A stretch of DNA of 64,000 nucleotides from Pseudeuparius sepicola (GCA_963920635.1 OY987303.1:44391223-44455222); one strand, 5' to 3'. Shown: positions 20,768 to 33,442, counted from the first letter of the stretch. Translations and numbers: made by a program. Notes: generated from the letters alone by a model not told the origin.

Positions 20768-23700
20768 ATATTAAAAACAAAATAATTTGGAGTGACATAT
20801 CCTAGACGAACATCATTCTAGAATATGTTGCTATGGGTTTTTAGTGGTGGGAGCTTTATTTACTTGAAATTTTCAAGGTTACTTTACAATACCCCTATAG
20901 TAATTAGCAAAAGGACTTATTATCTGATTTTCTATAGAGTGAGTAAGTAAGGTTGGCAGAACATCAAGCCTAACCAAATTAATAGCTTTGACAAGCCTGT
21001 TTTTTTTTGCTATTTATTCTGACATTTATTTCATATTATTTCTGGTGCCTTTTGAAATTTTGAAATTATCTCTTTTACCTTTAGTATTTTTTTTCTTTTA
21101 TACCCTATTTTCAGGATATCCTCCTGCTAATTTATGTCTTGCGCTTTGCGTTTATTGTGAATTTTGCTAGGTAGGGAAAACTTTACTACTTGTGCTTTTT
21201 GTATTTTGATTATTGGAACACTGGGAGATCACCAGTTGTATTCCGTTTATTGTTTTTCTGGGTAAAACGTTACCAGATTATTTTTGCGCATTATGACATT
21301 TTTTGGACTTCTAGGGAAAACCTTACTAGTTTACGTACAATTATTTAGCTTGACATATATTCTGGAAATATCGTAATAATACTAAATGGTTATTTTATTC
21401 TATTTTTGATTTTCTTAAGATAGCAGACACGAAAATTTCTGAGAAATAGACTTGTCATACGCTATTCGGTGTGACATATCTCTGGACTTTCCATCCATTC
21501 AGAATATGTTACAAGGGTTAGACGGTGGGAACTATTATTTGATCGCTCTAGAATTTAGCAAAAGAACCTTATCTAATTTCTATCGAGCACAGTTAGAACA
21601 ACACCATTTCTAACTTAAATTTAACTTGACAAGCAATTATCATGCTGAGTTTTGTTAAGGTTACAATCTAGTGTTATCTTGTTATCTTTTCTGCTTTATA
21701 ACTCAATTAATTAACTTTATTCTGTCATAATGAAATCAGTTATTCCTGTGGAAGGTTTGATCTTGTTCTTTTGGTATACAGGTTTTAATGCAATCCTTGC
21801 CTTACCTTACCTTATTTAATTTTTGATATTTTGCAGGGTTTGTATTGGAATTTTGTTTTTGGTCTTTATGTGACTATTTTTGGCAAGAATGCGAATCATG
21901 GAAGTACCATGTACCTTTAATGTTCTACTTTATTGTTTTTATTTGGATTATGACCTCCACAAAATAATTTTGACTACCTAATAAATTTTTTTTGCATATT
22001 TGAAAATACCTTAACAATTCTTGTTCTCGTCAGATGTTCAGTTTTTTTATAAAATTTAATTTTTCAGTCAATTTAAAATTTTGGAAACCTCGGTAAATTT
22101 TTTAGTATGCTTATCGGTGAGGTTGATATCTTGAGGCTTAGTCAAGTTAGTCTCGTTTTTTTTCTCTCTGGTAATATTGTTAGATTTTGTGCAAATCTCC
22201 TTTTCAGTACACTTCATTTTTAGTTTTTATGTTTTATTTCGAAGCTACTCCTAACGATTCCCTGGGTGATCCTTTTGGATCCTGAGAGTATTAAAACCGA
22301 GCACACAGGTCTGAGGGCGACTGGCCGTAGTCTCAGCAAGAAGTTGTTTTGAATAGTGGGGTTATTACATTCCCTTTTCCTTCCAAAAATCCCTTCCCTG
22401 ATTTGTACACTATTTTGGCAATAGGCCCAGTTTAACTTTCATAGTGATTATTAATTACCTTCTGGAATCGAATCTTCTCGTTCCAGACCCACTCTTTACA
22501 CAGCTGTAGTATGTGACAGGATGGAACCCTCTTGCATACATTTTGGTTTACCTACTTATCTCGTATCGCTTTTGTTTTTGTTCACACCTGTGAATCTCTT
22601 TTCTCTGAGTCTCTAATCATCAGTATAATTTTTTTGATACCTATAATAGGTTACATTCTTTTGGGTGCATGTTGTCATAATTAATAACTTGAGATATACA
22701 GTATATATATTTTTAATTAATAATAATTTGGCTCGGATAGCACAAAATGTGTCGAAAAAATATATATCTCCCTTTTGTTGGTTCTTATTTCGGTTTAGAT
22801 AGCGCCTTGAGTGTCCGAAGTAGGTACCTTAAGAATTTCGCGTAGGCTTATGGAGTGCAGTTATTCATTGACTGACCTACGGTTATTCGCAGGTTATTCT
22901 GTATATTTCAAAATGTTTCTTAAATTTATCGTTTTTTTGCAAATAAAATATTCGACTTAGAGTTTGTACTATTCCTGATGGGTTAATTTTGACAATGTCT
23001 GAATCATGTGACTCAAGAGTTGTAATTGTTTCAAGTTTTCGTTAAATTTTCTTCTGTTTACTAATTTTGCAATAGTTATTTTGTTTCTGGTTGAACAATT
23101 CCTCTGTACAGGTGAGTTATCACTTAAATGTGTATCCTGAGTGTGCTATGGCCACGGGATTAATAGTTTTGGCTATTGGCTATTAATCTTTCTTCTTCTA
23201 TCTATAGTCCTTGATGTGGGTCTTGAATCAGGTGGCAGTAGTGTTTACAAATGTTAGTTTCCTCGGGTATTGGGGTAGGCTAAGATTGAGTAACGCGATA
23301 GGGACCCTTCGGTGCTCAATACTGGGGAGCTGCAAATGTGTGCGGTGCTGTTCGCAGGGTTCATGAGTCCATCATGCTTCAGGGAGTTACTTTCTTCATT
23401 TTCCTCTCCCTTTTCTAATCTTTTAAGGTTAGAAACTTAGGTTAAGTTGGGATTTAAAATTTTTGGGGAGTTAATCTTTTTCTATTTAAATATTGGGATT
23501 TAATTTTTTTGTATTTTTTGACTGCCTTGACACTACGTATACACACGATGTATGCTGGCGCCCACATTTTTTTATTATTATTTAAAAATTTCACCTAACA
23601 ATTGGTTCATAATAAATGCTATTGAATAGTTTCATGTACTTTCAAGTTAAGAAATTTCCTGTCAGGCCTACTTACCTATAAAAACAATTTCTTCAACCAA

Positions 23701-23835
23701 TCATACCTTACCAAGTTTTGTCAATATTCCTATTCCAAATTGAGTAGCTCACTGTTTGGCACTAGCTGTGTGTTGCTCGAGGAAAAATACTCAAACTTGA
23801 GTTTTCGTATTTTTCCTTACCCGGTTTTGGTGGTG
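20768..23835 (+). other. Non-coding 3' internal region of the Ty3 element
   Basis: Three kilobases between the pol stop and the 3' LTR carry no frame above about 60 codons and no env motif. A degenerate internal repeat occurs at about 20791-20940 and 21470-21600: GTGACATATC, then CAGAATATGTT or TAGAATATGTT, GGTGGGA, and AGCAAAAGGAC or AGCAAAAGAAC. A clear purine-rich polypurine tract next to the 3' LTR was not recognised; the adjoining bases are GGTTTTGGTGGTG. Confidence 0.75.
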
Positions 23836-25770
23836 TGTAACGAAATTTATGTTAACTTTCGTTACTACGGTAATAACCTTTTGACTCTCCCGATATACCG
23901 CGGATTTTGAACCACAATTACCGCCACCATTAGGCAACCAGCCATACACAGTGAAGGAAAGTATCCGTAATACCTGGAATTGACAAATTTCACAAGTTTA
24001 TTCATATACAGGTACGTTGTTTCTTTGCCTTTCTAATTTAGCCTCAAACAAATTCATATAATTAACAAATTGAAATTAATGAGGTATGTATAAGAGCAAA
24101 GGCCTCAAATAATATGTTGGTTGCTTGAAGAAGACGAACCTAACCTTTAATGTTTTGGTGGTCTGGAAATCACAAGAATAGGTGGGAGTGACAGACAATT
24201 TCGGCTGGCTTTTTTTCCTCTCTGCTCGTCGTCGAGACAACAAGTGCGGTACTGATTCAGCTTATGCACGTTTGATTTTTCCTTCGGAATTTTCAATCTT
24301 TGTTCATCGTGCATGGGTTTCATCTTTTACTAGCGTGATTTAGTGTAAAAAAGACTGTTATCATTAAGTTTTGCGTGCTAGGCTGATATTTTGGTTTTCT
24401 GTTATTTTTCATGTGACCACGCCGGAGTTTCGTCGGTCGTGTTAGGTTTTCCACGGACTAAGCGGTCTCGAGGACACCGTTGAAGGCTGAGCAGCGAAGG
24501 TTGATAGCGTTTGGTTCTGGCTGCGACGACACCGCGGTTTGGGGTGAGTATTTTTCGATTTTTCATTTTTTTTGAATATTGGCTTTGCCGTCTTCGCGAA
24601 AAATATCTCACTACCAGATCGGCTGTGCCTTTGGGAACCACCAGCTATCGGCTGATCGCCTTATCAGACCGTTAATATTGTTATTTTAATATTAAATTTT
24701 ATGGTGAAAGGAACTCACCGTTTTCGAGTCAGTAGCACACGGTAAAAATAGTTGATTAGCTCGGAGCATTATTATTATTCTTTTACACTAAATCAGCCGC
24801 TTTTTGAGTGCCGCAGCCTTGTTGTTTAAATGACAGATTGTTTTTTTTTATATTCTTATTAATGTTTTGAGTAGAGAAGAAGCCTGAATTTTTTTTGTTA
24901 TCTGCTGATCAAATTTCAGTAATTTTTTATATTAAAAGCGATTACATATTTGTTTTTTTATTAAGTGTCAAGGAAATCAAGTTCTTATTGTACAATATAA
25001 CAGTACAAGCTTTTGTACTGCATCATGTTTTAATCACTTTTCTCAAGTCGGGAATATCACCATTTGATTTTCGTTTTTCGTATAATTATAGTTTGTTGGA
25101 AATTTCTTAAGCTGTCACTGTGCACAGTTGTATTATTATAATATAAAAATTTCACCATTATTAAATAGGTATAGCACCTAGTTGATCTTTGTAAAAGCCA
25201 CCGGCTTATTTTCTGAGTGTTAGAACAGACACTGTGGTTTTGATTTCTTTTTACATGTAACCACACCAACAAAGGAAGGACTACGCATACCAACACTACC
25301 ACCAACCAACCACGATCGTACTATATTGGTACCTGTCGCAGCACATCACAGAACCCCACTCAAAACTCACGACCTGCCTCCAGCGAGAGCTAGCTGTGGA
25401 AGTGCACACCGTATTCAAAGGAGTCTGGGTGACGTGTGGCTGTGCAGCTACCTATCGTCAACAACATTCGAGGTATCCAAAAGCAGTGCTAGTCGAAAAT
25501 TCCAAAGAACCTTTTATGTGTCGACTGTTCTACAAGTACAAACTTATATAAAGAACTTTTAAACAATAATTTTACCTAATTTTTTTTGTTGTAAAAAGCT
25601 GAGCGATTTCCTACAGACTTGTAAGACGTGGTTCAAAAGTAATTATTAAATCTGGTATTTTTTAATTGTCTTGTTTTATTTGAGATCCATCTTCTGTACT
25701 CAGTTTCGGTGCTACATAAATAAAAGTATAATTATCTGGCTACCAAAAATCAGAGCCGTTTAGTCTTACA
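23836..25770 (+). repeat. 3' LTR of the Ty3/Gypsy element
   Basis: At 1935 bp this is nearly identical to the 5' LTR. Differences seen include the region after TTCCTTCGGAA, poly-T lengths, CTTTGCG against CTTCGCG, GGCCG against GGCTG, and AAAGAAAGG against AAAGGAAGG. AATAAA lies at 25719-25724. It ends TCTTACA and is followed by the TGTT duplication. Confidence 0.95.
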
Positions 25771-25774
25771 TGTT

Positions 25775-26904
25775 GCGTAATAAGATGTTAGATCTACACG
25801 ACATTGACAGTTAAAGTGCAAAAAACAGTAAATTCGGCACTGTTGGGTTGACCTTAGATTGCCTGAATAATAGTGTAAAATCTTACAACCCTGCCAAATT
25901 TTACTGATTATATTCTCGAAGTAAAGAATTTCAGGAAACGTAAAAGCTCCTAAACATTTTGGAGTTTCACTATGTTACTCTCTTGTTTAAAACAAATATT
26001 TTTCGTTATTACATTGATCGTCTGCCTTTATCACGAGATCCACAAATTCGAGTTAAATAAATTTAGTAGGTATAAAATTTGAATACGGAATTTTTCAAAA
26101 ACGGAAAAAGATAATGCCGCAAAGTTTGATATCATTTTGATTGCCTTGATGAGCAGATTTCAAAAATGCAAAAATATGTAGGGTGTTCCATTTAAAAAAA
26201 ATAAGTTATGTCTGCCATGGCTTTCTAGAACACACTGTACACGGTCCAATAGCGTCACAAAAAACTTTGTTTAGTGTCTAAAACTTTTGTCAAAAACTTT
26301 TTTTTCTAACCTCAAAACTAACAAGTTAAGGGGGGTGTCAATTTATAGTGAGACACCCTGTACCTACGGTATTTGGGCTCAGTATTTCTAAGCACTAAAA
26401 TGGTGCCTTTATAAACGTGCCTTCAAGATGGTCCCTAGTCCCAAGTTCTCCCTTTATTAATAACTCATAATACTTTACTATTACTACAACACATAGGTAC
26501 AAACCTTTGCAGTTTAATCCCATGAATTTCGGCAGACGCGAAAATAGGAAAATAAGAAAAAAATTGTGCTACCAAGAAAGCATCCAATTTCGGCAAATTA
26601 AAGATTGCACTTTCAGGGTCCATGATACTAACAGACCTCCTCACTACACAACTAACAACACAATAAATACGCAAAAAATATATATAATAATAAATATCAA
26701 TAACAAACTATAATAAATCGCACAGATATTATCTACTAATATTTTGATTTAGCGACATACGGAATGTCAACTGCCAATCAGAAAACCATACATGTGTTAG
26801 ATGACATGTGGATATATGTACATATATGGTTAGATGCCTGGGTGGGCGGGTGCCGTTGCCACATACACGAAATTTTCCATATTATATTTCCTGAATATAG
26901 TAAA
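25775..26904. other. Intronic repeats, including a TA(C)AGGGTG-ended element at 26167-26362
   Basis: The segment 26167-26362 starts TAGGGTGTTCC and ends GACACCCTGTA, rough inverted ends around a 170-bp core. No gene is supported in the rest. Confidence 0.5.
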
Positions 26905-27539
26905 ATTATTATAAGAAGTCCTTACTGGGACTGTCAATTGGTAATTTCGAGATCCAAAGTTGGCATCGATGGAGCAAAAAAATGCAACCGGGTCAAAAGT
27001 TCAGGTCAGTAACGAGCCCATTTGCACAATGAATAACTATTAATAATACGAACAAGAACAACACAGATAACGGTAAAGCTCACGAAACATACAAAACCCG
27101 CGAATATTTCCACTGCCCAAAGTTTGAACCCTTTTGAACCACAAAATATATATAGGTTTTTACTTTCGCAACATGGAAAACGGAAATAAAATTTGCCTGA
27201 GTACGCACCATAGACGCTGCCGCAAGTAGCCGATTTTACCAAAATACCAAAATGAGAGTGTTTCCATGACATTTGAAATTATTATTAAAATGAGTTCTAG
27301 TCATAGTTATTTTTATTTGTAGCAGTATTAATCGTGATTGCAATAGAGTTTTTATTTTATTATGTTCTTTTTTTCGTATCACTTTGGTAACTTTTCACAT
27401 CATATATCAATGAGTGACGTCATTAACTGGTTGCGACGCATATACCAATGTTATACCCATGGTTAACAGAAAATTCCTAGGGATTTTGTGGAGAATGTCA
27501 TCTGACAAAATCGGGACTTCTTACAGTAATCGGGGTATA
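26905..27539 (+). mobile_element. ~630-bp dispersed element, copy 1
   Basis: Matches 40303-40919 in the same orientation along its length, with some local indels. It starts with (A/T)TAAGAAGTCCTTACTGGG and ends near GGGACTTCTTACAGTAATC, so short inverted ends TAAGAAGTCC/GGACTTCTTA are present. The minus-strand 88-codon frame at 27006-27272 falls inside it and is not conserved as a frame in copy 2. Probably a non-autonomous DNA transposon. Confidence 0.75.
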
Positions 27540-28273
27540 CTTATAGTATGTTCCTTATACAGATATTTTAATCAAAGTGTCACGCACGTGAAAGAGATGA
27601 AGTAGGAGTCAATATACGGAACATATTCGTAATAAAAAGTCTTTATGTGCCAACATTTTTTTTGTGCGATTGCGTTAGTTAAAGCTCAAAAGTTGCAATA
27701 CATTAAGTAACAGATATTCATATGCAAGCTGGAGACATTTGAATAGAAAAGTAAAATTTGCCTTTGTTCCACGAATTATTGCAAACAGGCACCGGCAACG
27801 TTGCAGTTCCGTTTCTCCTGAGAGGCACAGAGTTGCCACGTTTGGTGTTCTGGTCAATAGAACGACAAAACTGTAGATTTTAGCCCGAACAAAATTGTGC
27901 AACTTCATCTTTATTTATCATAAATAAATAAGGGTTAAAAGCTGTTGTTTCATTTATAATGTGTTATGTTGGTGCATCTACTGTAAACCGAGTACAATTT
28001 TAGAGCAATTAAAAATATTGTCATGTGCCCTATTGGCGCAACGTTGGCTTACTTACCCAAAGTTCTTGATTTCTTGCTCATTTCTCATGCCTAGTGGAAA
28101 CATTTATGAGGCCGCGCCTGTACTCTCGCTGATCAAAAATGTGTCAGGATATTTTCTTTTATAAGCTGGTATAAATATCAATGTTTTTCCTTGACTTTTA
28201 TGACCAACTTTTAAAATTCAATTTCAAATAAACAAAATGAAGCCCAATTCACAAACACAAAATATCCACTTAC
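27540..28273. other. Intron 3 end, nothing recognised apart from a dispersed repeat
   Basis: The only recognised item is the 28023-28120 segment, the inverted counterpart of 12957-13042. Confidence 0.5.
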
Positions 28274-28493
28274 GAGCAAGTGACTGTTCTTGAAAGCCTC
28301 TCATGAGTGCACCGCCTGGTGACAGTTCCCCAAGTGCCCCCACCGCTGCAGCTGGAGTAACCAAGGCTATATTATGACGACCTTGCCATTGTCTCGTCTC
28401 TTGCAGTACTCCCCTCAGCACCGAAGAAACTTCATTGGGGTTTAAGTATTCGGTTTGAGAATCTGGCATTGGGCCGTGTAGGTATCTTTCTAC
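28274..28493 (-). CDS. GTF2H1: TFIIH subunit p62 (GTF2H1/Tfb1), coding exon 3
   Basis: Internal exon of 220 bp on the minus strand. The acceptor is TTGGCAG (AG at 28494-28495) and the donor is GTAAGT (28268-28273). It enters in phase 0 with VERYLHGP, which joins directly to LNLSK of exon 2, matching the family motif in which a leucine/asparagine-rich strand leads into (D/E)RYxHGP. Further landmarks are the QTEYLN segment, VLQETRQWQ and, near the end, LSPGGALMRG, the most conserved stretch of the p62 C-terminal half. It ends in phase 1 with a single C that pairs with the AG opening exon 4 to give glutamine. The C-terminal half of p62 contacts other TFIIH core subunits. The following intron is 18.6 kb and carries the complete Ty3 element in antisense orientation. 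Confidence 0.96.
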
Positions 28494-28660
28494 CTGCCAA
28501 AAACATGGTATTGAGAAATAGGCAGGAGGTGGGTCTTTCTTAGCTAAACTATTTAAAAATTGGGTACCTACACAGTTACCATTGCATTTTGAAAAGTAGC
28601 TTGAATATTACTTAAACACTTATAGCTTCACTACAATGCCCTAGTAGTAGCTTGAAACTA

Positions 28661-29623
28661 CAGTGAAACTCGGCTATAACGGCCAAGGGATATAACGAAC
28701 ACTCGGTTATAACGAATGAATTTGAAATATCCGGCTAAAGTCTCTACGAATCGCATATATTTTGTTCGGCTATAAGGAACTCAGAAATAAACAACACTCG
28801 AGTATAACATACATGTGTTAATTTCTAGGGTTACTGTTCTCATTTGCATGTTTATAATCTCGCTGTCTTCTTCCTCATTCTCAATTCATGTCAAATAACC
28901 TGACAAAAAACACAGCTCTCTTATTGGCTTTCGATCTATATTAGCAGAGGACAAATATAATATCATAATAATAATAATTCTCACCCTCACAATGCTCCAA
29001 ACTAGGAGTAGGTACCCCAGAAGCAATTGAATGCTTGTGAGGGGGAGGGGGGCAATTACTATTATTTTGTCTTAGTTGCCATTTGCAGCTAGAGCCGCCT
29101 TTTTCCGATAGAACTAAGATAGAATTCGCTCAAGTACTAATGGAAAACCCTAGAAAACCATAGTAATTCCAGTGAGTGTAGGACAATTTTAGTAAATCAC
29201 ACTGATAAAGCTATTAAGGAGCAATACTGTGAATCCCCAACTTGTCCAGAGCTCTTGGCCATCAGCGGTGTTTTTCTATAAAGACATGCACATGCATTTG
29301 CCTCGACCTTGATTCAAACCAAAGTCGATCAAAGGCAGAAAAGCATGCAGTCTAAATAATAGTTCAGCGAAGCTACAAACATTGCCACTGCGGCCCCATT
29401 AAACAAATTCAATATTAAGAATGCAAGTCGAAAATCCATATCTTTGTGATATAAGTTGAATATAGTAATGGTTGCAAATGCACAAATTTGCCTTGATTAT
29501 GAGACATTTGTTGAATAAAAATGTTCAATCAACAAGATATTTTTTGTCGATGTTTTATAATGCTCGCATATTACGAACCAATTTCATGGTCAATAAGAAG
29601 TTCGTTATAACCAAGTTCGACTG
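28661..29623. mobile_element. pogo/Tigger-type non-autonomous DNA transposon
   Basis: The element begins CAGTGAAACTCGGCTATAAC after a TA (28659-28660). It ends with the reverse complement of CAGTCGAACTTGGTTATAAC before a TA (29624-29625). The CAGT...ATAACGAAC terminal pattern and TA target duplication are typical of pogo/Tigger-like Tc1-mariner elements. No intact transposase is present. An internal stretch at about 28950-29075 matches 44810-44935 in inverted orientation. It lies within intron 2 of GTF2H1. Confidence 0.8.
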
Positions 29624-29929
29624 TAGGTTGCCCAGTTCGGAATTGATACATCCAAAAGATGCCTTGATATAACAAAAAAAGAACACAAGGAAAATTCACT
29701 ATCAAGTTCACTACTCTAAAATGTTGAAAATATTCTATAGGCTAAGTATGCCAGAACTTTAAAACCAAGCAACTTAATACAATACCAAGGCACCAAAGTT
29801 CAACTTCTTTTGCCCCCTCAAAAGTCACCAAGAAAAAATCGTACAATAGTGACTTACTTTAGTGCCGATTTCTGAGCTTTTAATTTGGATTTGGAGCCTC
29901 TTTAGGTAAGTAATAAGTAGTTTATTTCC

Positions 29930-30720
29930 AACAGACAAGCGTCCAATTACAGGAAATTTTTTAAATTATGTTTTATATTCAATTAAACCAGTTTGAAGTG
30001 ACACAACAAAAAATAACAAAAACAAATCAATCAAGCAAAAAATAACATAGTAAATATTAGCTAACGTAGTTCAGAATAGTCTGTTTAACTCTGTCAAAGG
30101 AGTTGAAAAATGTCAGGTGTTTAAATTATTAATTTATTATTACTCTTATTGATCGATAGATATACAAGAGCAGCTCGGGACAGTCAACAATATGATGAAG
30201 AAAGTTAAATAAAAAGTAACTGATATTGAGAGGGGCCTTGCAAACGATGACTAACTGAAAACGGTTCAACACCAAATTATTTCCGATTCCTCTTACAGGA
30301 TATAAATCCATCCTCTCGATATGTTAAATATTTCATGGACTGCCTTTGAAGGGATTCCACTTTAGTTATATGGTATTGATATGCGGGATACCAAATCAAC
30401 AAACAGTATTCAAGTTTAGATCTTACTAGTGTAAAATACAACAATTCGATGGCATTTATATTACTGAGAAATACCCTTAATATTGTAGTAAAAATATGTT
30501 TTTATTTTTAGTAAATAAGAAAACCTGGCACTTATCGATATTTAAAAACAGTCTAATGATTCTCACACCATTTGCAAACATTCTGAAGTGGCGACTGTAA
30601 ATTCTCACAATTATCCTTGGTGGCAATCACCCTAAATAATTTCAAATCATCGGCAAAAGTTCCTATAAACATAATGTCCAGCACTGCTTCATCTCCGAAA
30701 TACGGGGTGTTAAAGTTTTG
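29930..30720 (-). pseudogene. CR1/Jockey-like LINE, 3' reverse transcriptase remnant
   Basis: On the minus strand the reading gives TFADDLKLFRVI (catalytic aspartate pair, about 30655), a KCQVFLFTKN patch, VRSKLEYCLLIWYP (about 30415) and VESLQRQSMKYL, then HHIVDCPELL near 30190. The order matches the palm and C-terminal region of CR1/Jockey-type reverse transcriptases. Stops and frameshifts interrupt it, and the 5' part is missing. It belongs to the same clade as the remnants at 10 kb and 37 kb but is not an obvious close copy. Confidence 0.75.
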
Positions 30721-31487
30721 AATTATTTTACAATGTAAGAATTATTAAAGCAACTAAAAATACAACTACTTTGTCCCTTGATGCTTTATTCTCAAGAAAA
30801 AATAAATAAAATTCAAACTTCAGAGACATGCAAAAGTTTGAATTTTCCTTTTCTTGATGCCACATACGAAAAAAATTAAGGGACAAAAAAGTTGTATTTT
30901 TAGTTGCTTTATACAAGCACGTTATGAAAATTGCAAAAATCTACTAGACTATTTTGTGTAAAATTCCAAGCGACCTGTCTTGTGGACACGCCCCTGGAAT
31001 TTCTGGATCAACTCTAATATGTCTAGAAGACATAAAATGATTAAGAAACTCTAAAAATTTTAATGAAATCTGCCCAAGCATTTCTTAGATAGTAATAACA
31101 AAAACAATTTTTCACAAAACTTTAACTCCCTGTATTTGGGAAATGAAGCAATTCTGGACATATATTTATAGATTTTTATTTTGGCCCATTAATCGTCCAT
31201 TGTCTCACAGATGTACTGATTTAAGTAGGCTAGTGCTGATTTTAAAAAAGTTTTATGTTTTTCTCCAACCTGAATTATTCAAAAAAGTGAAAACCGCCAT
31301 TCTTAATTATTATTTTAATTCATGTTTCCGAGATTCTACTGTAATAATAAATACCTACAGTGCAACACTATTTAATTGGTGTTTACGCCTAGTTGCCCTA
31401 ACCTAATCCAATCTGGAGCGATGGGCATAAACATTAAACATGTCAATACATTTCCAACCATTAAGCAATGAATAACAACCAACATAC
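30721..31487. other. Intron 2 of GTF2H1, short inverted repeats only
   Basis: About 30745-30780 and 30880-30915 are inverted copies (AAAGCAACTAAAAATACAAC against GTTGTATTTTTAGTTGC), a small foldback. No gene is seen. Confidence 0.6.
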
Positions 31488-32458
31488 CTTTGAAAGGTTT
31501 AGCTGAACCTCAGTATTACCATTTTCTGTTGTCTCCAAATCATCGTACCTTATTTTTTCCAAAATTCGCTGCTTTTTATTAGGGGGTTCATCGAATTGAT
31601 CTGAATTATTGCTGCAATTATTGCCATTTAATTCACTTTTGTGTAAATCACTTTGTTCGTTTTTGTTTTTAGTCGCCTTTAATACCATTATCGAATGTTG
31701 GTTAAATCTTTTTATCATGGCCTGACTAACCGTACCTATAGTTGTCACTTGTTTATCGTTTGATAATCCATAACCTTCTTCGAGGGTTTTATCTTCGAAT
31801 TCTGTTAAGTTAACTAAAGGATCTTGTACGCCACTTTGTATATCTTTTTTCATTTCTTGATCATCAATTCTGCCACACTCGGTGAATAAATCTTTATTTT
31901 CTGCATACTTACGGTCCCTATGGAAGTAGTGAGATTGAAAAAATTTTGTCCAAAATTGAGATTCGGAAAGTTTAGTAGGAACATTTTCTATGTATTTTTT
32001 CTTAACTGCGGGATATGTTTTGAATATACAATCAATTATATCAGGGGTAATATTATATTTTAATCCATTGCAACCATCAGTTTGTGGCTTGATATCAGCT
32101 AAAAAAGCCCCCGAAACCCCAATATCTTGTGGAAGCTGATTCTGCTTCTGGGTATACTGTTGTGCATGTTGAGACCAAAATTCCTCCGATGTGACGACTT
32201 CAGTCATAACAAGGTCTTTGTAAAGTTGTAAAAGTGATGGATTTGATGACAGAAGTTTGTTTTTCTCTTCCAGCTCTTTATCGACTTTCCGTTTAAATTT
32301 CGGAAGTAAACTTTGCAGCATCCCCTTTACTTTGTCCCGATCGGCAATTTGTGCTTGCAGCCCACTTTTATTTATAAAATGAAATGTCGACGATGTGCCA
32401 TTGTGGAGCACTACTTGTAATTGGACTTTGGCTTTACCTTCTGGAGATATTTTTTGAG
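31488..32458 (-). CDS. GTF2H1: TFIIH subunit p62 (GTF2H1/Tfb1), coding exon 2, BSD domains
   Basis: Large internal exon of 971 bp on the minus strand, bounded by a TTTTAG acceptor (AG at 32459-32460) and a GTATGT donor starting at 31487. It supplies protein residues 53 to about 376. It opens with QKISPEGKAKVQLQV, completing the PH-like domain. A lysine-rich linker (LLPKFKRKVDKELEEKN) follows, then BSD domain 1 around residues 125-150 with the EEFW signature at 144-147. The conserved block FLADIKPQTDGCNGLKYN comes next, and then BSD domain 2 with SQFWTKFFQSHYFHRD at about 219-234. The PH and BSD modules are known to bind activators and repair factors such as XPC/XPG and to anchor TFIIH. The exon runs past the first ATG-like codon, so the reading must enter by splicing; the exon ends in phase 0 after LNLSK. 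No stops or frame breaks are seen. Confidence 0.97.
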
Positions 32459-32710
32459 CTAAAATTTAAACAATTAAAAATAATTAGTTTCATTTTTGCC
32501 AGTTCATGGTTCCTCTCTATATCCGTAGGATAGGAAGAAGCCTTGAAAGAGACTATGCAATCATTTCATTAAAGGGTAAATTTACATTTGAATTGGGTGA
32601 AAATAATAATATAATATTACCTACCGAGGTGGAAAACTTTTTATTGCAGCTGAGGGATACGTTAGAATGAATGAGGTGCCCAGGTGAGTGCCAAGCTTCC
32701 ACCAAGGTAT

Positions 32711-33442
32711 ATACCGGGTGAGCCAAAAAATTTTGAACTTTTTTGTTTTAATCATATTTTTTTTGTTTATCAACCGATTTTAAAAAACCAGGCATCGTTG
32801 TTTACAGAAAAGTATAAGCTATTGATAGAAAGCTTCAAAATGTCCGCTTTTTTAAAATCCAACATGGCGGCGATGTTTAAACTTAGCCCTTTGTTTGGGC
32901 TAATTCTTTTTGAAGAAAAAATGTTGGCATGATGCAACCAAAGCAAAAAGTGAGTAAAGGGGTCCTTTCTCCACTGAGAGGAAAATCGGTCCATCGGGGG
33001 CGGAGCTATACGAAATAGAAGAAAGCACCATTTTCATCATTTTTATGCTGCAGTAATAAAACTTCCTTCGTTCTTTTTTCCATATTTTTTTATTTATTAA
33101 CAGATTTTAAAACACGAGTCATCGTTGCTTGCAGAAAATAATAAGCTATTGACAGAAAACTTCACAATGGGCGATTTTTTTAAATCCAACATGGTGGCGA
33201 TGTTTAAGCGTCGCCCTTTGTTTAGGCTAATTCTTTTTTAAGAAAAATTGTCTGCATGATGCAACCAATGCAAAAAGTGAGTAAAGTAGACCTTCCTATA
33301 CATTTTGAAACCATGCTGAGGCACATCGGACCATCGGGTCCGGAGCTATACACAATAAAAGAAAGCATCATTTTCATGCTCCAGAGGTTCAAATTTACCC
33401 TTGGTTGAAATTTTTGTACGGGTTAAAGACTCACCCTGTATA
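32711..33442. mobile_element. DNA-transposon-like repeat with internal duplication, copy A
   Basis: The ends ATACCGGGTGAGCC and CTCACCCTGTAT are inverted. The body contains two tandem diverged copies of a block with AACATGG(C/T)GGCGATGTTTAA, TTTGGGCTAATTCTTTTT and CGGAGCTATAC. An 82-codon frame at 32684-32932 is part of this repeat. It lies at the start of intron 1, just upstream of exon 2. Confidence 0.75.

Larger units (their letters stand above)
14077..25770 (+). mobile_element. Near-complete Ty3/Gypsy LTR retrotransposon, 11.7 kb
   Basis: The element is delimited by LTRs starting TGTAAC and ending TCTTACA and is flanked by a 4-bp target duplication, TGTT (14073-14076 and 25771-25774). 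The order is LTR, primer-binding site, gag, pol (protease, reverse transcriptase, RNase H, integrase), a 3-kb non-coding tail, LTR. That order of pol domains defines Ty3/Gypsy and excludes Ty1/Copia. It sits on the plus strand, antisense to the host gene, inside intron 3 of GTF2H1. The two LTRs differ at only about ten positions by eye, so insertion is recent. Gag carries one in-frame stop and pol one frame break, so this copy is probably not autonomous. No env-like frame is seen. Confidence 0.95.

Noticed and set aside
20768..23835. An env gene in the Ty3 element
   Set aside because: No frame longer than about 60 codons, and no signal peptide or transmembrane pattern in a sustained frame.
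27006..27272. 88-codon minus-strand frame with hydrophobic C-terminus
   Set aside because: It lies inside a dispersed element, and the equivalent frame is not kept in the second copy.
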